A DNA stretch of 64,000 nucleotides, taken from the NCBI RefSeq assembly GCF_963678195.1, contig NZ_OY782759.1, positions 3,162,001-3,226,000 on the forward strand, in the 5' to 3' direction. A model generated the notes under the pieces. It saw nothing but the letters and a program-made list of their open reading frames with translations, had not been told where the DNA came from and ran no database searches. The translations under genes and the position numbers were made by a program. Shown piece after piece: positions 25,514 through 33,046 of this stretch (its first letter is position 1; each line of letters starts with the position of its first letter). This stretch comes from an uncultured Hyphomonas sp. GTDB taxonomy: Bacteria > Pseudomonadota > Alphaproteobacteria > Caulobacterales > Hyphomonadaceae.

Positions 25514-25552
25514 GAAACCCCCGCCTGACAGACAGTGCGGGGGTTTCTTTCG
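25514..25552. terminator. second intrinsic terminator, possibly bidirectional
   Basis: GAAACCCCCGC and GCGGGGGTTTC are perfectly complementary over 11 bp around a 12-base loop. TTTCG follows on the plus strand and a short T-run on the minus strand, so it may serve as back-up terminator for the H1-like gene and also as the end of the minus-strand YHS transcript. The rest of 25553-25728 holds nothing that I recognise. Confidence 0.8.
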
Positions 25553-25728
25553 TTGCACGCGACGGAGGGGGGGACACTGCGCGCAATTTCGTCCGGCGAC
25601 CTGGTCAGCGGGGTCTGGACCTGTTGGCGTGGCCGGTAGGAAAGAGGTAGCTCGCAATTGGCGAAACGGTACTTAAACCTGTGTCATGACTCAGATTTAA
25701 GCCGTCACTCCCGCCACAGGCGAACGAC

Positions 25729-26187
25729 CTATTCCTGCAGGTCCTGCCATTGCGTGTCGGCCTTTTCGATGAAGCCCGGAATATCTGCATTCCACTTCTT
25801 CTGGATACCGGCATTGTAGTTCAGGTAGAGCTTCCCATCGACGATTTTCCAGTATTTCGCATTGCCCTTGGCATACTTCCCGTCGGCCATGGCCCAGGCG
25901 CAATAACCGCCATATTGCGGCGCATAGGCGGCGGGGTCTGCAAGGAAGGCGTCGCGGTTTGCGGCTGACGCAAACTGGAAGGTGGCGCCATTATATTCGG
26001 TGGAGAATTCCTTGGAGCCCTTCACCGGCTGCCCATCGGTGAAATAGGCCACAGGATCATAGCCCTGAAGCGCGGTGTTCGAGAACCGGCTGGTATAGAC
26101 GGCCGGCTCGGCCTGAGCCGTTGGCACAAGGACAGTTACAGGCGCAGCGGCAAGAAAGGCTGCCAGGAAAAGAGCGCGGAGTTTCAT
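25729..26187 (-). CDS. exported YHS domain protein
   Basis: 152 residues with a signal peptide (LAAAPVTVLVPTAQAE). The YHS core includes LQGYDPVAYFTDGQPVKGS (residues ~40-58) and FASAANRDAFLADP, the pattern seen in proteins proposed to bind copper or other metals through the YHS module. It ends with a polar tail and a PGFIEKAD stretch. It is the second gene after the DoxX-like gene on the minus strand, 71 bases apart, and is likely co-regulated by the divergent LysR protein. Confidence 0.85.
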   Translation of the reverse strand: MKLRALFLAAFLAAAPVTVLVPTAQAEPAVYTSRFSNTALQGYDPVAYFTDGQPVKGSKEFSTEYNGATFQFASAANRDAFLADPAAYAPQYGGYCAWAMADGKYAKGNAKYWKIVDGKLYLNYNAGIQKKWNADIPGFIEKADTQWQDLQE

Positions 26188-26258
26188 CGGTAGATATCCT
26201 TTCAGAAAAAGACGCCGGCCGCCAGTGAGGGGTGAGGCATGGCGGCCGGCGTAAAGCC

Positions 26259-26780
26259 TCAGGCAACGGCGTGCCGGGCTTCGGAACGCAGGGCGGTTTC
26301 AGCAGGCGGCACCAGCACATCGCGGATACCGGAGAGAATGGCGAACAGGGTTTTGCGGCGGGCGATGAGCATGGCAATTGAGCTGAGCCAGACCATCACC
26401 GCCATGACGAACAGACCGCCACCATCATTGTTCGGATCGATGCCGAGCGGCGTCCAGAGGTGGAAGTTCACGGCTCCGGTCATGACGGCGACCGCAATCA
26501 GCGCGCCGAGCGTCTGCAGGCGGCGAAATGCCGGAAAGAGGCCGAGCAGAAGCAGTGTTGCCGCCAGCAATTCCGCCGTACCGATCACATATTGGCTGAA
26601 CAGGCCGGTCTGCGCGAACAGGCCCGGCGCGCCGAGACTGGTGGCCCAGGCATCGAGCCGGCCGAAAATCACCTGTGTCTCGATGGCGTTGGTATATTTG
26701 AACCGCAGGCTGTCGAGGAACACCGCCGAGGCGACAAGGCTGTAGGCGATGGGGGCGTATCTCTTTATTCTTGCGATCAT
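26259..26780 (-). CDS. DoxX-like four-helix membrane protein
   Basis: 173 residues with four hydrophobic helices (about 8-27, 65-90, 95-117 and 125-147) in DoxX/DUF417-like spacing. RFKYTNAIE in the first loop is a family-like stretch. Roles in redox or thiosulfate-linked membrane functions have been proposed for the superfamily; none is assigned here. The ATG at 26780 has a GGGAG ribosome site. A longer reading to 26933 would run through the LysR control region and is unlikely. Confidence 0.8.
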   Translation of the reverse strand: MIARIKRYAPIAYSLVASAVFLDSLRFKYTNAIETQVIFGRLDAWATSLGAPGLFAQTGLFSQYVIGTAELLAATLLLLGLFPAFRRLQTLGALIAVAVMTGAVNFHLWTPLGIDPNNDGGGLFVMAVMVWLSSIAMLIARRKTLFAILSGIRDVLVPPAETALRSEARHAVA

Positions 26781-26843
26781 ATTGGCGTCTCCCTTTGCGC
26801 GGTGTGTCTCACAACGCCCCGCACACGGGCAAAGCAAAGGCGT

Positions 26844-26858
26844 GTGAGGATCCCTCAC
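26844..26858. promoter_or_regulatory. LysR-type T-N11-A dyad in the DoxX/LysR intergenic region
   Basis: GTGAGGATCCCTCAC has perfect 6-base arms. T at 26845 and A at 26857 are separated by 11 bases, the classical LysR-regulator box. It lies about 65 bases upstream of the DoxX-like gene and 100 upstream of the LysR gene. Confidence 0.6.
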
Positions 26859-26930
26859 GGATTCGTGGGCGGTGCGAGAGCGGAGAAATGCGTGTGCCCC
26901 CTCGCGCAAGGCCGCCCCCTTCCCTACATT

Positions 26931-26947
26931 CATGCAGATTCTGCATG
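26931..26947. promoter_or_regulatory. palindrome just upstream of the LysR gene
   Basis: CATGCAG-ATT-CTGCATG is a perfect inverted repeat with 7-base arms ending 11 bases before the LysR start codon. It could be an autoregulatory site or block translation. Confidence 0.45.
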
Positions 26948-26958
26948 GGGGTTTTAGA

Positions 26959-27852
26959 ATGGACCGGATTGATGCAATGCGCCTGTTCGTCCGTGTGGCG
27001 GATTCCGGCAGCTTTTCCCGCGCCGCCGCCGATCTCGGTATCGGACAACCGACCGTGTCGCGGCGGATCCAGGATCTGGAGTCCCAGCTGGATGCGATGC
27101 TGTTCCTCAGAACAACACGCGCGCTGAGCCTGACCGAGGCGGGCGAGCGCTTCTATCGCCGCGCGGTCGACATCCTCGCCGAATATGATGAAGCTGAGGC
27201 CGAGGCCCGTGGTCTGGAGCATGAGCCGGTCGGCCTGCTACGCATTTCGTGTTCGCACTCCTTCGCGCGCCGCGTTATCGCGCCGGAGATTGCCAGCTTC
27301 ATGCGCATATATCCGCATGTGAAGTTCGACGTGATCGGCGATGACTTCCTCACCGACATTGTCGGCGAAGGTGTCGATCTTGCCTTCCGGCTTGGCGAGC
27401 TTACCGATTCCAGCCTGATGGCCAAGAAGATGGTGGACGCCCCGCGCGCCTTGTGGGCCTCGCCTGCCTATCTGGAACGTAAGGGCACGCCGCAGGTGCC
27501 ATCCGATCTCGAAAAGCACGACGCGCTGATTTTCCGCCACACCCGCTCGACCATCTGGACACTGACCAATGGCAGCCAGAAGGAAGACGTCACCGTCGAC
27601 GGGCCGTTCCGGGCCTCCGGCGGGGAGATCCTGCAACAGGCTGCAGAAGACGGGCTCGGCATCCTGCTGGCGCCGGGCTGGCTTGTGTCAGACTGCCTCG
27701 GCACGAACAAGCTGGTTCGTGTCCTGCCGGACTGGAATGCACAAAGCCTGTCGATCCACGCCGTCTGGGCCGCAGGCAAGCTGCGCGGAAAAGCGAAACT
27801 GTTCGCTGACCACCTCGCCGAAGCACTGAAGGACAAGACGCAGATCTGCTAG
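26959..27852 (+). CDS. LysR family transcriptional regulator
   Basis: 297 residues. The N-terminal helix-turn-helix runs through SGSFSRAAADLGIGQPTVSRRIQDLE (key residues 15-45), and the C-terminal LysR substrate-binding domain covers residues ~90-290. The start at 26959 begins the typical MDRIDAMRLFVRVADSG opening; upstream in-frame starts at 26872 and 26932 are less likely. It is divergent from the DoxX/YHS genes, with a T-N11-A dyad between, so control of that operon is expected. The inducer is unknown. Its stop overlaps that of pheA by a few bases. Confidence 0.92.
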   Translation: MDRIDAMRLFVRVADSGSFSRAAADLGIGQPTVSRRIQDLESQLDAMLFLRTTRALSLTEAGERFYRRAVDILAEYDEAEAEARGLEHEPVGLLRISCSHSFARRVIAPEIASFMRIYPHVKFDVIGDDFLTDIVGEGVDLAFRLGELTDSSLMAKKMVDAPRALWASPAYLERKGTPQVPSDLEKHDALIFRHTRSTIWTLTNGSQKEDVTVDGPFRASGGEILQQAAEDGLGILLAPGWLVSDCLGTNKLVRVLPDWNAQSLSIHAVWAAGKLRGKAKLFADHLAEALKDKTQIC

Positions 27853-28685
27853 CCTTCGCGATTGGGCGTGGCGGGGAACACGCCGACCAGTTTCAGCATC
27901 TGTGTGAAGAAGCCGGTCTCTTCCAGCGCCAGCTGAACCGACCGCTCGTCCGGGTGGCCTTCGATTTCGGCATAAAACTGCGTCGCCGTGAAATTGCCGC
28001 CCACCATGTAGCTTTCCAGCTTGGTCATGTTGATGCCGTTGGTCGCGAAACCGCCCAGCACCTTGAACAGGGCCGCCGGAATGTTGCGGACTTCGAACAG
28101 GAACGCGGTTTTCGCCGGACCATCGCCGACTTCGATTTCCGACGGCTCACGCGACATGATCACGAAGCGGGTCGTGTTATGGGCGGCGTCTTCAATGTCC
28201 TCGGCGAGAATTTCGAGCCCATAAACCTCAGCTGCCAGACGCGGTGCAATCGCAGCGACAGTCCGGTCGCCGCTCTCCGCCACTTCATGAGCCGCGCCCG
28301 CCGTATCCGAGGCCGTGACCGAATCAATTCCATGCGCCCGCAGGAATTTGCGGCACTGTCCCAGCCCCATGATGTGGGAGCGGGCCTTTTTGACCTCTTC
28401 CAGCTTCACGCCCGGCAGGGCCATCAGCTGGAAGCGGATCGGCAGGTAATATTCGGCGACAATCTGCAGGTTGGTGCCCGGCAAAAGGGAGTGAATATCG
28501 CTCACCCGACCGGCAATCGTGTTTTCGACCGGAATCATGGCGAGATCGGCTTCGCCCTTCTCTACAGCGGCAAAACAGTCCTCGAATGTGCGGCACGGCA
28601 GGGGTTCCAGCTCAGGATAGGCCTGATTGCAGGCAATATGCGAATTGGCCCCTGGTTCGCCCTGATATGCGATTTTTCCCGTCAT
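27849..28685 (-). CDS. pheA: prephenate dehydratase
   Basis: 278 residues, monofunctional form. The N-terminal catalytic part (~1-180) begins KIAYQGEPGANSH and includes the conserved NTTRF near residue 171, whose threonine is catalytic. A C-terminal ACT domain (~195-275, TAFLFEVRNIPAALFKVLGG) binds phenylalanine for feedback control. It makes phenylpyruvate from prephenate in phenylalanine synthesis. It is divergent from the cytochrome c gene, an arrangement also seen in rhizobia. Confidence 0.95.
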   Translation of the reverse strand: MTGKIAYQGEPGANSHIACNQAYPELEPLPCRTFEDCFAAVEKGEADLAMIPVENTIAGRVSDIHSLLPGTNLQIVAEYYLPIRFQLMALPGVKLEEVKKARSHIMGLGQCRKFLRAHGIDSVTASDTAGAAHEVAESGDRTVAAIAPRLAAEVYGLEILAEDIEDAAHNTTRFVIMSREPSEIEVGDGPAKTAFLFEVRNIPAALFKVLGGFATNGINMTKLESYMVGGNFTATQFYAEIEGHPDERSVQLALEETGFFTQMLKLVGVFPATPNREG

Positions 28686-28842
28686 TTTTCCGGCCCTTAC
28701 CCCATTTTATACTGCGTCGGATCGCCGCGACGGACAGGGGAAGCTTCCCTGTCGCGCAGCCTTTATATTGCGGGCCATCCGTTAGCGTGCCAAAAGGCGC
28801 GCGCCAAGACTTATGACCAGACAGATTCGAAGGAAGATCCTC

Positions 28843-29670
28843 ATGGGGGAACTCGGTCTCAACAAGATCCTGGGAGCGCTGCTGGCGACTGCACTGGGCC
28901 TTTTCGGGCTCAAGACGCTTTCTGACGTGGTGTTTGCCCATGGTGGCGAAGGCCATGGGGAAGAGCACGCTGAGGCGACCTCCCTGTCGGAGCAGATGTG
29001 CGAGAACTTCGCCTACTGCGTCGAAGTCGCCGGCGGCGGTGCCGCGGCGGCTGAAGAAGAAGAGGTGTTTGACCTCGGTGCCCTGCTCGCTGCTGCGGAC
29101 GTTTCACGCGGTGAACGCACCTTCAAGGGCCAGTGCACGACCTGCCACACGATTGACGAAGGCGGGGCCAACGGTACCGGCCCGAACCTGCATGGTGTGG
29201 TCGGCGCCGCCAAGCACCACCACGCTGATTTCAACTATTCTGCTGCGATGACCAGCCTCGACGGCACGTGGACCTATGAAGACCTGAACCACTGGCTGGA
29301 GAACCCAAGCTCCTTCGCCCGTGGCACGTCCATGTCGTTCGCAGGCCTGCGCAAGGATCCGGACCGGATCAACGTGATCGCCTATCTCGCGTCCCAATCG
29401 CCGGATGCACCGCCCTTCCCGGATCCGCTGCCGGCGGCCGGTGAAGACGATGGTGCAGACGCAGCGGCTGAAGGCGCTGAAGCGCCGGCAGAAGGCGAAG
29501 AGGCTGCAATGCCGGCCGATGGCGCCATGGAAGACGCTGCCGACGCAGCCGCTGAAACCGTGACTGACGTCAGCGAAGTGGTGGTCGAAGAAGCTGACGC
29601 CGCAACGGAAACGGCTGAAGAGGCTTTTGACGAAGACGCCCCGACGCCGACGGAAGAAGAAGGCGAGTAA
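28843..29670 (+). CDS. cycM: membrane-anchored monoheme cytochrome c (CycM-like) with long acidic tail
   Basis: 275 residues. An uncleaved N-terminal helix (residues ~5-27) anchors it in the inner membrane. The heme site CTTCH is at about residue 101 and the distal methionine in SMSFAGLR at about residue 165. CycM-type cytochromes carry electrons from the bc1 complex to aa3 oxidase. Residues ~195-275 form an extremely Ala/Glu/Asp-rich tail (about 80 residues) not present in rhizobial CycM (~184 residues). The ATG at 28843 has AGGAAG upstream; a start at 28813 is possible. It is divergent from pheA. Confidence 0.9.
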   Translation: MGELGLNKILGALLATALGLFGLKTLSDVVFAHGGEGHGEEHAEATSLSEQMCENFAYCVEVAGGGAAAAEEEEVFDLGALLAAADVSRGERTFKGQCTTCHTIDEGGANGTGPNLHGVVGAAKHHHADFNYSAAMTSLDGTWTYEDLNHWLENPSSFARGTSMSFAGLRKDPDRINVIAYLASQSPDAPPFPDPLPAAGEDDGADAAAEGAEAPAEGEEAAMPADGAMEDAADAAAETVTDVSEVVVEEADAATETAEEAFDEDAPTPTEEEGE

Positions 29671-29673
29671 GGC

Positions 29674-30522
29674 TCAGGCGCCGGTCTTCCAGGCCGGCTC
29701 CCGTCCCTTCAAAGCAGAGACTTGTATACGCCGGGCCCCTCTGGGCTCGGCGAAATACTGTGCGATCCGGGTAATTGCCTCTTCGAGCGGCTCGTGGGCA
29801 ACGGCCATATGCCAGGCATTGGCATGCAACAGGTGATCGGCATCGGTCATGATGCCGACATGGCCCTTCCAGAAAACCAGATCGCCGCGCTTCAAAGCGC
29901 CCGGCGCCTGCCAGTCGGCAATCGCCTCGCCCACCCAGGCGAACTGCATGTCGCTGTCGCGGGGCAGCAAAACGCCCACCGCCTCGAAGGCCTGCTGGGT
30001 GAGGCCCGTGCAATCGATGCCGAGCCCTGACCGCCCGCCCCACAAATAGGGTGTGCCGAGATAGCGTTGCGCAACGCCCGCAGGATCCGTGTCAGGCACA
30101 CCCAGTTCGGCGATGTGGCGATGATGCACCCAGCCGGCATCCTGGCAGTGCCGCCAGTCCCCTTCTTCGGCAAAGACGCTGACACTTGCACCGAGGCTCA
30201 GCGTCAGCCGGGGCGGCGATTTCAGGTCCGGCGCGGCATAGGCATGGGTGTGCGGCGCGATAATCCGGTGGGTTGGCACCAGCAAGCGCTCAGACAGCCC
30301 CGCCAGCGGCACCCAGCCGACATAACGATCGCGCTGGCATTGCACGAGTGCGAAGCCGTGCTGTTCCTCGAACACATCCAGAATCTCGCCGAACAGGGCT
30401 TCTGTCGCGAGCCGCGCATCGGGCAGCGGGCCCTCCCGGACGGGAATGGATCCTGCCCGGACCTGCACGGGCCGGGTCGGCCTGTCCGGCGGTGTCAGTC
30501 GCGTATCATTGTAATCAGGCAT
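29674..30522 (-). CDS. NlpC/P60 family peptidoglycan endopeptidase (C40)
   Basis: 282 residues. One or two SH3-like domains occupy residues ~30-140, followed by the NlpC/P60 catalytic domain (~150-282). The catalytic cysteine is in GIDCTGLTQQAF (residue ~175) and the histidine in WKGHVGIM. DADHLLHAN completes the site. Such enzymes cut peptide crosslinks in cell wall peptides. No signal peptide is visible, so a role in recycling peptides in the cytoplasm is possible. It follows a MarR gene by 21 bases. Confidence 0.9.
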   Translation of the reverse strand: MPDYNDTRLTPPDRPTRPVQVRAGSIPVREGPLPDARLATEALFGEILDVFEEQHGFALVQCQRDRYVGWVPLAGLSERLLVPTHRIIAPHTHAYAAPDLKSPPRLTLSLGASVSVFAEEGDWRHCQDAGWVHHRHIAELGVPDTDPAGVAQRYLGTPYLWGGRSGLGIDCTGLTQQAFEAVGVLLPRDSDMQFAWVGEAIADWQAPGALKRGDLVFWKGHVGIMTDADHLLHANAWHMAVAHEPLEEAITRIAQYFAEPRGARRIQVSALKGREPAWKTGA

Positions 30523-30543
30523 GAGGCGCCCCGCAGCGTTGTC

Positions 30544-30939
30544 CTACGCTGCCGAAGCCTTGCGTGCTTTCGGGCTGGCGGCAGCGGTCTGATCCTTGCC
30601 GGAAGCTGCGGCAAGAACAAGGCCGGCAAATTGGCGAAGATAGGTCATTCCGGCAGGCCGGCGTTCCAGGAAGATGTTCCGCAGGTCCGCCTCGTCGCGC
30701 ACGCGCTTGATGAAATCGAGGCGTTCCAGCGCATCCAGAGCGCGGGTCACGGCCGGTTTGGCGATATTCAGCTGCTCGGCCAGGCCGCGGACCGTGTGCG
30801 GCCCCGGCATGAGGGCAATGGTCATCAGGATGGCTTGCTGGCGGGCCGTCAGGTCCGGCGCGTCGGAGCGAACCGAAGCGGTGACCGCCCGGCGCCAGAG
30901 TTCAAGGCCTTCGCGCTCTGACAATTGCATCCGCTTCAT
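30544..30939 (-). CDS. MarR-like winged-helix regulator
   Basis: 131 residues. The winged helix covers residues ~30-95, with recognition helix NIAKPAVTRALDALERL and wing DEADLRNIFLERR. The last 20 residues are alanine/lysine-rich. It is the first gene of a two-gene minus-strand unit with the NlpC/P60 peptidase and is divergent from the zur gene. The ligand is unknown. Confidence 0.85.
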   Translation of the reverse strand: MKRMQLSEREGLELWRRAVTASVRSDAPDLTARQQAILMTIALMPGPHTVRGLAEQLNIAKPAVTRALDALERLDFIKRVRDEADLRNIFLERRPAGMTYLRQFAGLVLAAASGKDQTAAASPKARKASAA

Positions 30940-31063
30940 CCTCTTGGATTTTCGTCTTTCGCAGGAATCTCAGGTGATTTGCGGACTCCGTCCAGTCCTC
31001 CAGTGGCCGGCAAGACAGTGCTTACCCCTTCACATTGTGGACAAAACACACGACATTGGCCTC

Positions 31064-31549
31064 ATGAGCGCCACTGACAGCCACACACACCTTCACGCGA
31101 ACACGCCCTGCAGCCCGCAGGATGTGGACGCCTTCCTGAACGAGGCCGAAACCCTGGTTGCCCGCCAGGGCCAGCGGATGACAAAAATCCGCCGCAAGGT
31201 CCTGCGCCTGCTGCTGGAAAGCACGGAGCCGGCCAAGGCTTACGACCTCCTGGCCAATCTCGATGGCGAAGGCTCCGCAAAGCCGCCAACCATCTATCGC
31301 GCGCTCGATTTCCTGCAGGAGACCGGCCTCGCCCACAAGATTGAGAGCCTCAACGCCTATGTCGCCTGCGGCCATGCCAGCCATCGCCACTCCGCCGTGT
31401 TCCTGATCTGCGACAAATGCCATGGCGCCGAGGAACTTCACGCCGAAGCCACCAGCGAGGCCCTGAAGGCCGAAACGGAAGCCGCGGGCTTCAAAATGTC
31501 CCGCGCCGTCGTGGAAGTGCGCGGCACCTGCCGGGATTGTTCTGCGTGA
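31064..31549 (+). CDS. zur: Fur-family regulator, Zur type
   Basis: 161 residues. A His-rich N-terminus precedes the winged helix (residues ~30-100; RMTKIRRKVLRLLLES, then PTIYRALDFLQETGLAHKI). The C-terminal dimer domain has the structural zinc pairs CDKC and CRDC. HASHRHSAVF supplies the sensory histidines. The layout matches Zur, which represses zinc-uptake genes. No zinc transporter lies nearby. The end overlaps the GTG start of the thioesterase gene. Confidence 0.85.
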   Translation: MSATDSHTHLHANTPCSPQDVDAFLNEAETLVARQGQRMTKIRRKVLRLLLESTEPAKAYDLLANLDGEGSAKPPTIYRALDFLQETGLAHKIESLNAYVACGHASHRHSAVFLICDKCHGAEELHAEATSEALKAETEAAGFKMSRAVVEVRGTCRDCSA

Positions 31550-32469
31550 AGACTCTCTGGCGGGGAAGCTGCAATCAGTGGGATTGCGACGAGATGGGGC
31601 ACATGAATGTGCGCGTCTATGTCGAGAAACAAATGGAAGGCCTGGCGGTCTTTGCTCATGCGCTCGGCATGCCGCATGCGTTCCGGCAGAACTCCCCGTC
31701 CACGATCACACCGGTGGACCAGCATATCCGCTTCGTCCGCGAAGTCCTGCCCGGCCGTCCGCTGACCATGCATGGCTGCCTGATCGAAGTGGGCGAGTCA
31801 GACGCCCTCGTCTATCAGGAACTGCGCCACGCCGACGGCCAGCTGGCCGCCGCCTTCCGGACGCGGATCATGCATATCGACACGGCAGGCCGTGAGCCGT
31901 TTCCATGGGGCAAGAGCGTTCGGGCCGCCATGGCGGACGACATCGATACACCGCCCGAAGAAGCCGCGCCGCGTTCCATCGACCCGGATGCGCCGGGCCT
32001 GGCTTTTGAAGACATCTCCATCGAGACGCCGCGCAAGCTGGGCATTGCCTGCATCGGCATGGGTTCGGTGCCGCCGCAGCACCTGGACGTGCACGGACGG
32101 ATGGCACCGTACTGGATCATCGGCCGGGTCTCGGATTCTGTTCCGAACCTTCTGCACGGCTGGCGCAAAAAGGTCGCCTCGGCCGCCGGAGACCTGCGCA
32201 TGGGCGCGGCTGTGCTGGAATACCGGCTCAAGTACCACCGGATGCCGGAAGCCGGCGACCTGTTCGAAGTCTATACCGGCCTCGGCGGCGTTCAGGGCAA
32301 GACCCACAGCCTGTTCCACTGGATGATGGATCCGGTGACCGGCGAGCCCTGGGCCACCAGCCAGGCCACCGCCATCACGCTGGACCTCGACGCCCGCAAA
32401 GCCATCCCCGCCCCGGCCTCGGCAATCGAGGAACTCGAACGTCTCGCCCCGAAGGGACTGGGGATTTAG
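31546..32469 (+). CDS. acyl-CoA thioesterase of the hotdog fold (4HBT-like, double hotdog)
   Basis: 307 residues starting at a GTG whose last two bases overlap the zur stop (GTGA). The first hotdog carries CDEMGHMNVRVYVEK (residues ~11-25), the Asp-containing active-site loop of 4HBT thioesterases. A second, more diverged hotdog covers residues ~160-290. The enzyme should hydrolyse an acyl-CoA; the substrate is unknown. The start codon choice follows from the tight coupling to zur and from homology beginning at TLWRGSCNQWDCDEMG. Confidence 0.8.
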   Translation: MKTLWRGSCNQWDCDEMGHMNVRVYVEKQMEGLAVFAHALGMPHAFRQNSPSTITPVDQHIRFVREVLPGRPLTMHGCLIEVGESDALVYQELRHADGQLAAAFRTRIMHIDTAGREPFPWGKSVRAAMADDIDTPPEEAAPRSIDPDAPGLAFEDISIETPRKLGIACIGMGSVPPQHLDVHGRMAPYWIIGRVSDSVPNLLHGWRKKVASAAGDLRMGAAVLEYRLKYHRMPEAGDLFEVYTGLGGVQGKTHSLFHWMMDPVTGEPWATSQATAITLDLDARKAIPAPASAIEELERLAPKGLGI

Positions 32470-32479
32470 GGAGGCTTTC

Positions 32480-32884
32480 GTGCTCCACGGTGCATGCAAT
32501 TGCGGTTCGGTCGCCTTCGAGATCAACGGCGACGTGAAAGATATCTATATCTGCCATTGCTCTATTTGTCGGAGATGGACAGGGAATACCGGTGTTGCCG
32601 TCGTTGTCGTGCCCAACAATATTTTCCATTGGGTGCGCGGCAAGGAACTGATTTCCACGTGGCATAAACCCGATGGCGACTGGCAGAGTAGCTTCTGTGC
32701 AAAGTGTGGATCTGCCCTACCCGGCAGGAATGACGCAGAAAGAATGTTCGTTCCGGCGGGCCTTCTCGAAGATTCGGAAGGCAAGCTGCGCGTGGCGGCT
32801 CATATCTGGGTCGGCTCAAAAGCCAGCTGGGACGTGATCGGCGGCGATGGGCATCAGTACCAGCGTGCCTTTGGCGACGAGTAA
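32480..32884 (+). CDS. GFA/CENP-V family zinc-binding protein
   Basis: 134 residues with a GTG start. The zinc ligands are visible as CNCG (residue ~6), CHCSIC (~28-33) and CAKCG (~72), the family pattern of glutathione-dependent formaldehyde-activating enzymes. The fold binds two zinc ions. Most small members have no proven enzymatic role. It lies 10 bases after the thioesterase and is probably in the zur transcript, which fits a zinc protein. Confidence 0.85.
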   Translation: MLHGACNCGSVAFEINGDVKDIYICHCSICRRWTGNTGVAVVVVPNNIFHWVRGKELISTWHKPDGDWQSSFCAKCGSALPGRNDAERMFVPAGLLEDSEGKLRVAAHIWVGSKASWDVIGGDGHQYQRAFGDE

Positions 32885-32907
32885 TTCTTTTACTCGCTGA
32901 CGGTGGG

Positions 32908-32925
32908 TCCCGGCTTTCGCCGGGA
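32908..32925. repeat. short dispersed hairpin repeat after the GFA gene
   Basis: TCCCGGC-TTTC-GCCGGGA is a perfect stem-loop 24 bases past the stop. The sequence, ending in GGGATGAC, resembles a short repeat common in alphaproteobacterial genomes and may act as the transcript end. Confidence 0.55.
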
Positions 32926-32953
32926 TGACACCGGAAAGACCGTGCCCGCCCGA

Positions 32954-33046
32954 TCATCCTTCGACTTCGCTCAGGATGAGTTCCGCTCTAGCTGCATGTT
33001 CGGAGCGCTCATGCTGAGCGAAGTCGAAGCGTGAAGCGCGAGCTCA
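32954..33046. repeat. 93-bp two-hairpin dispersed repeat, copy 2
   Basis: Same length and structure as the copy at 55-147, ungapped. The arms are at 32959-32974 and 33014-33029. Its minus-strand first three bases are the TGA stop of the aminotransferase gene, exactly as copy 1 ends the SulP gene. Differences cluster between the hairpins and near the stop codon. Confidence 0.85.
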
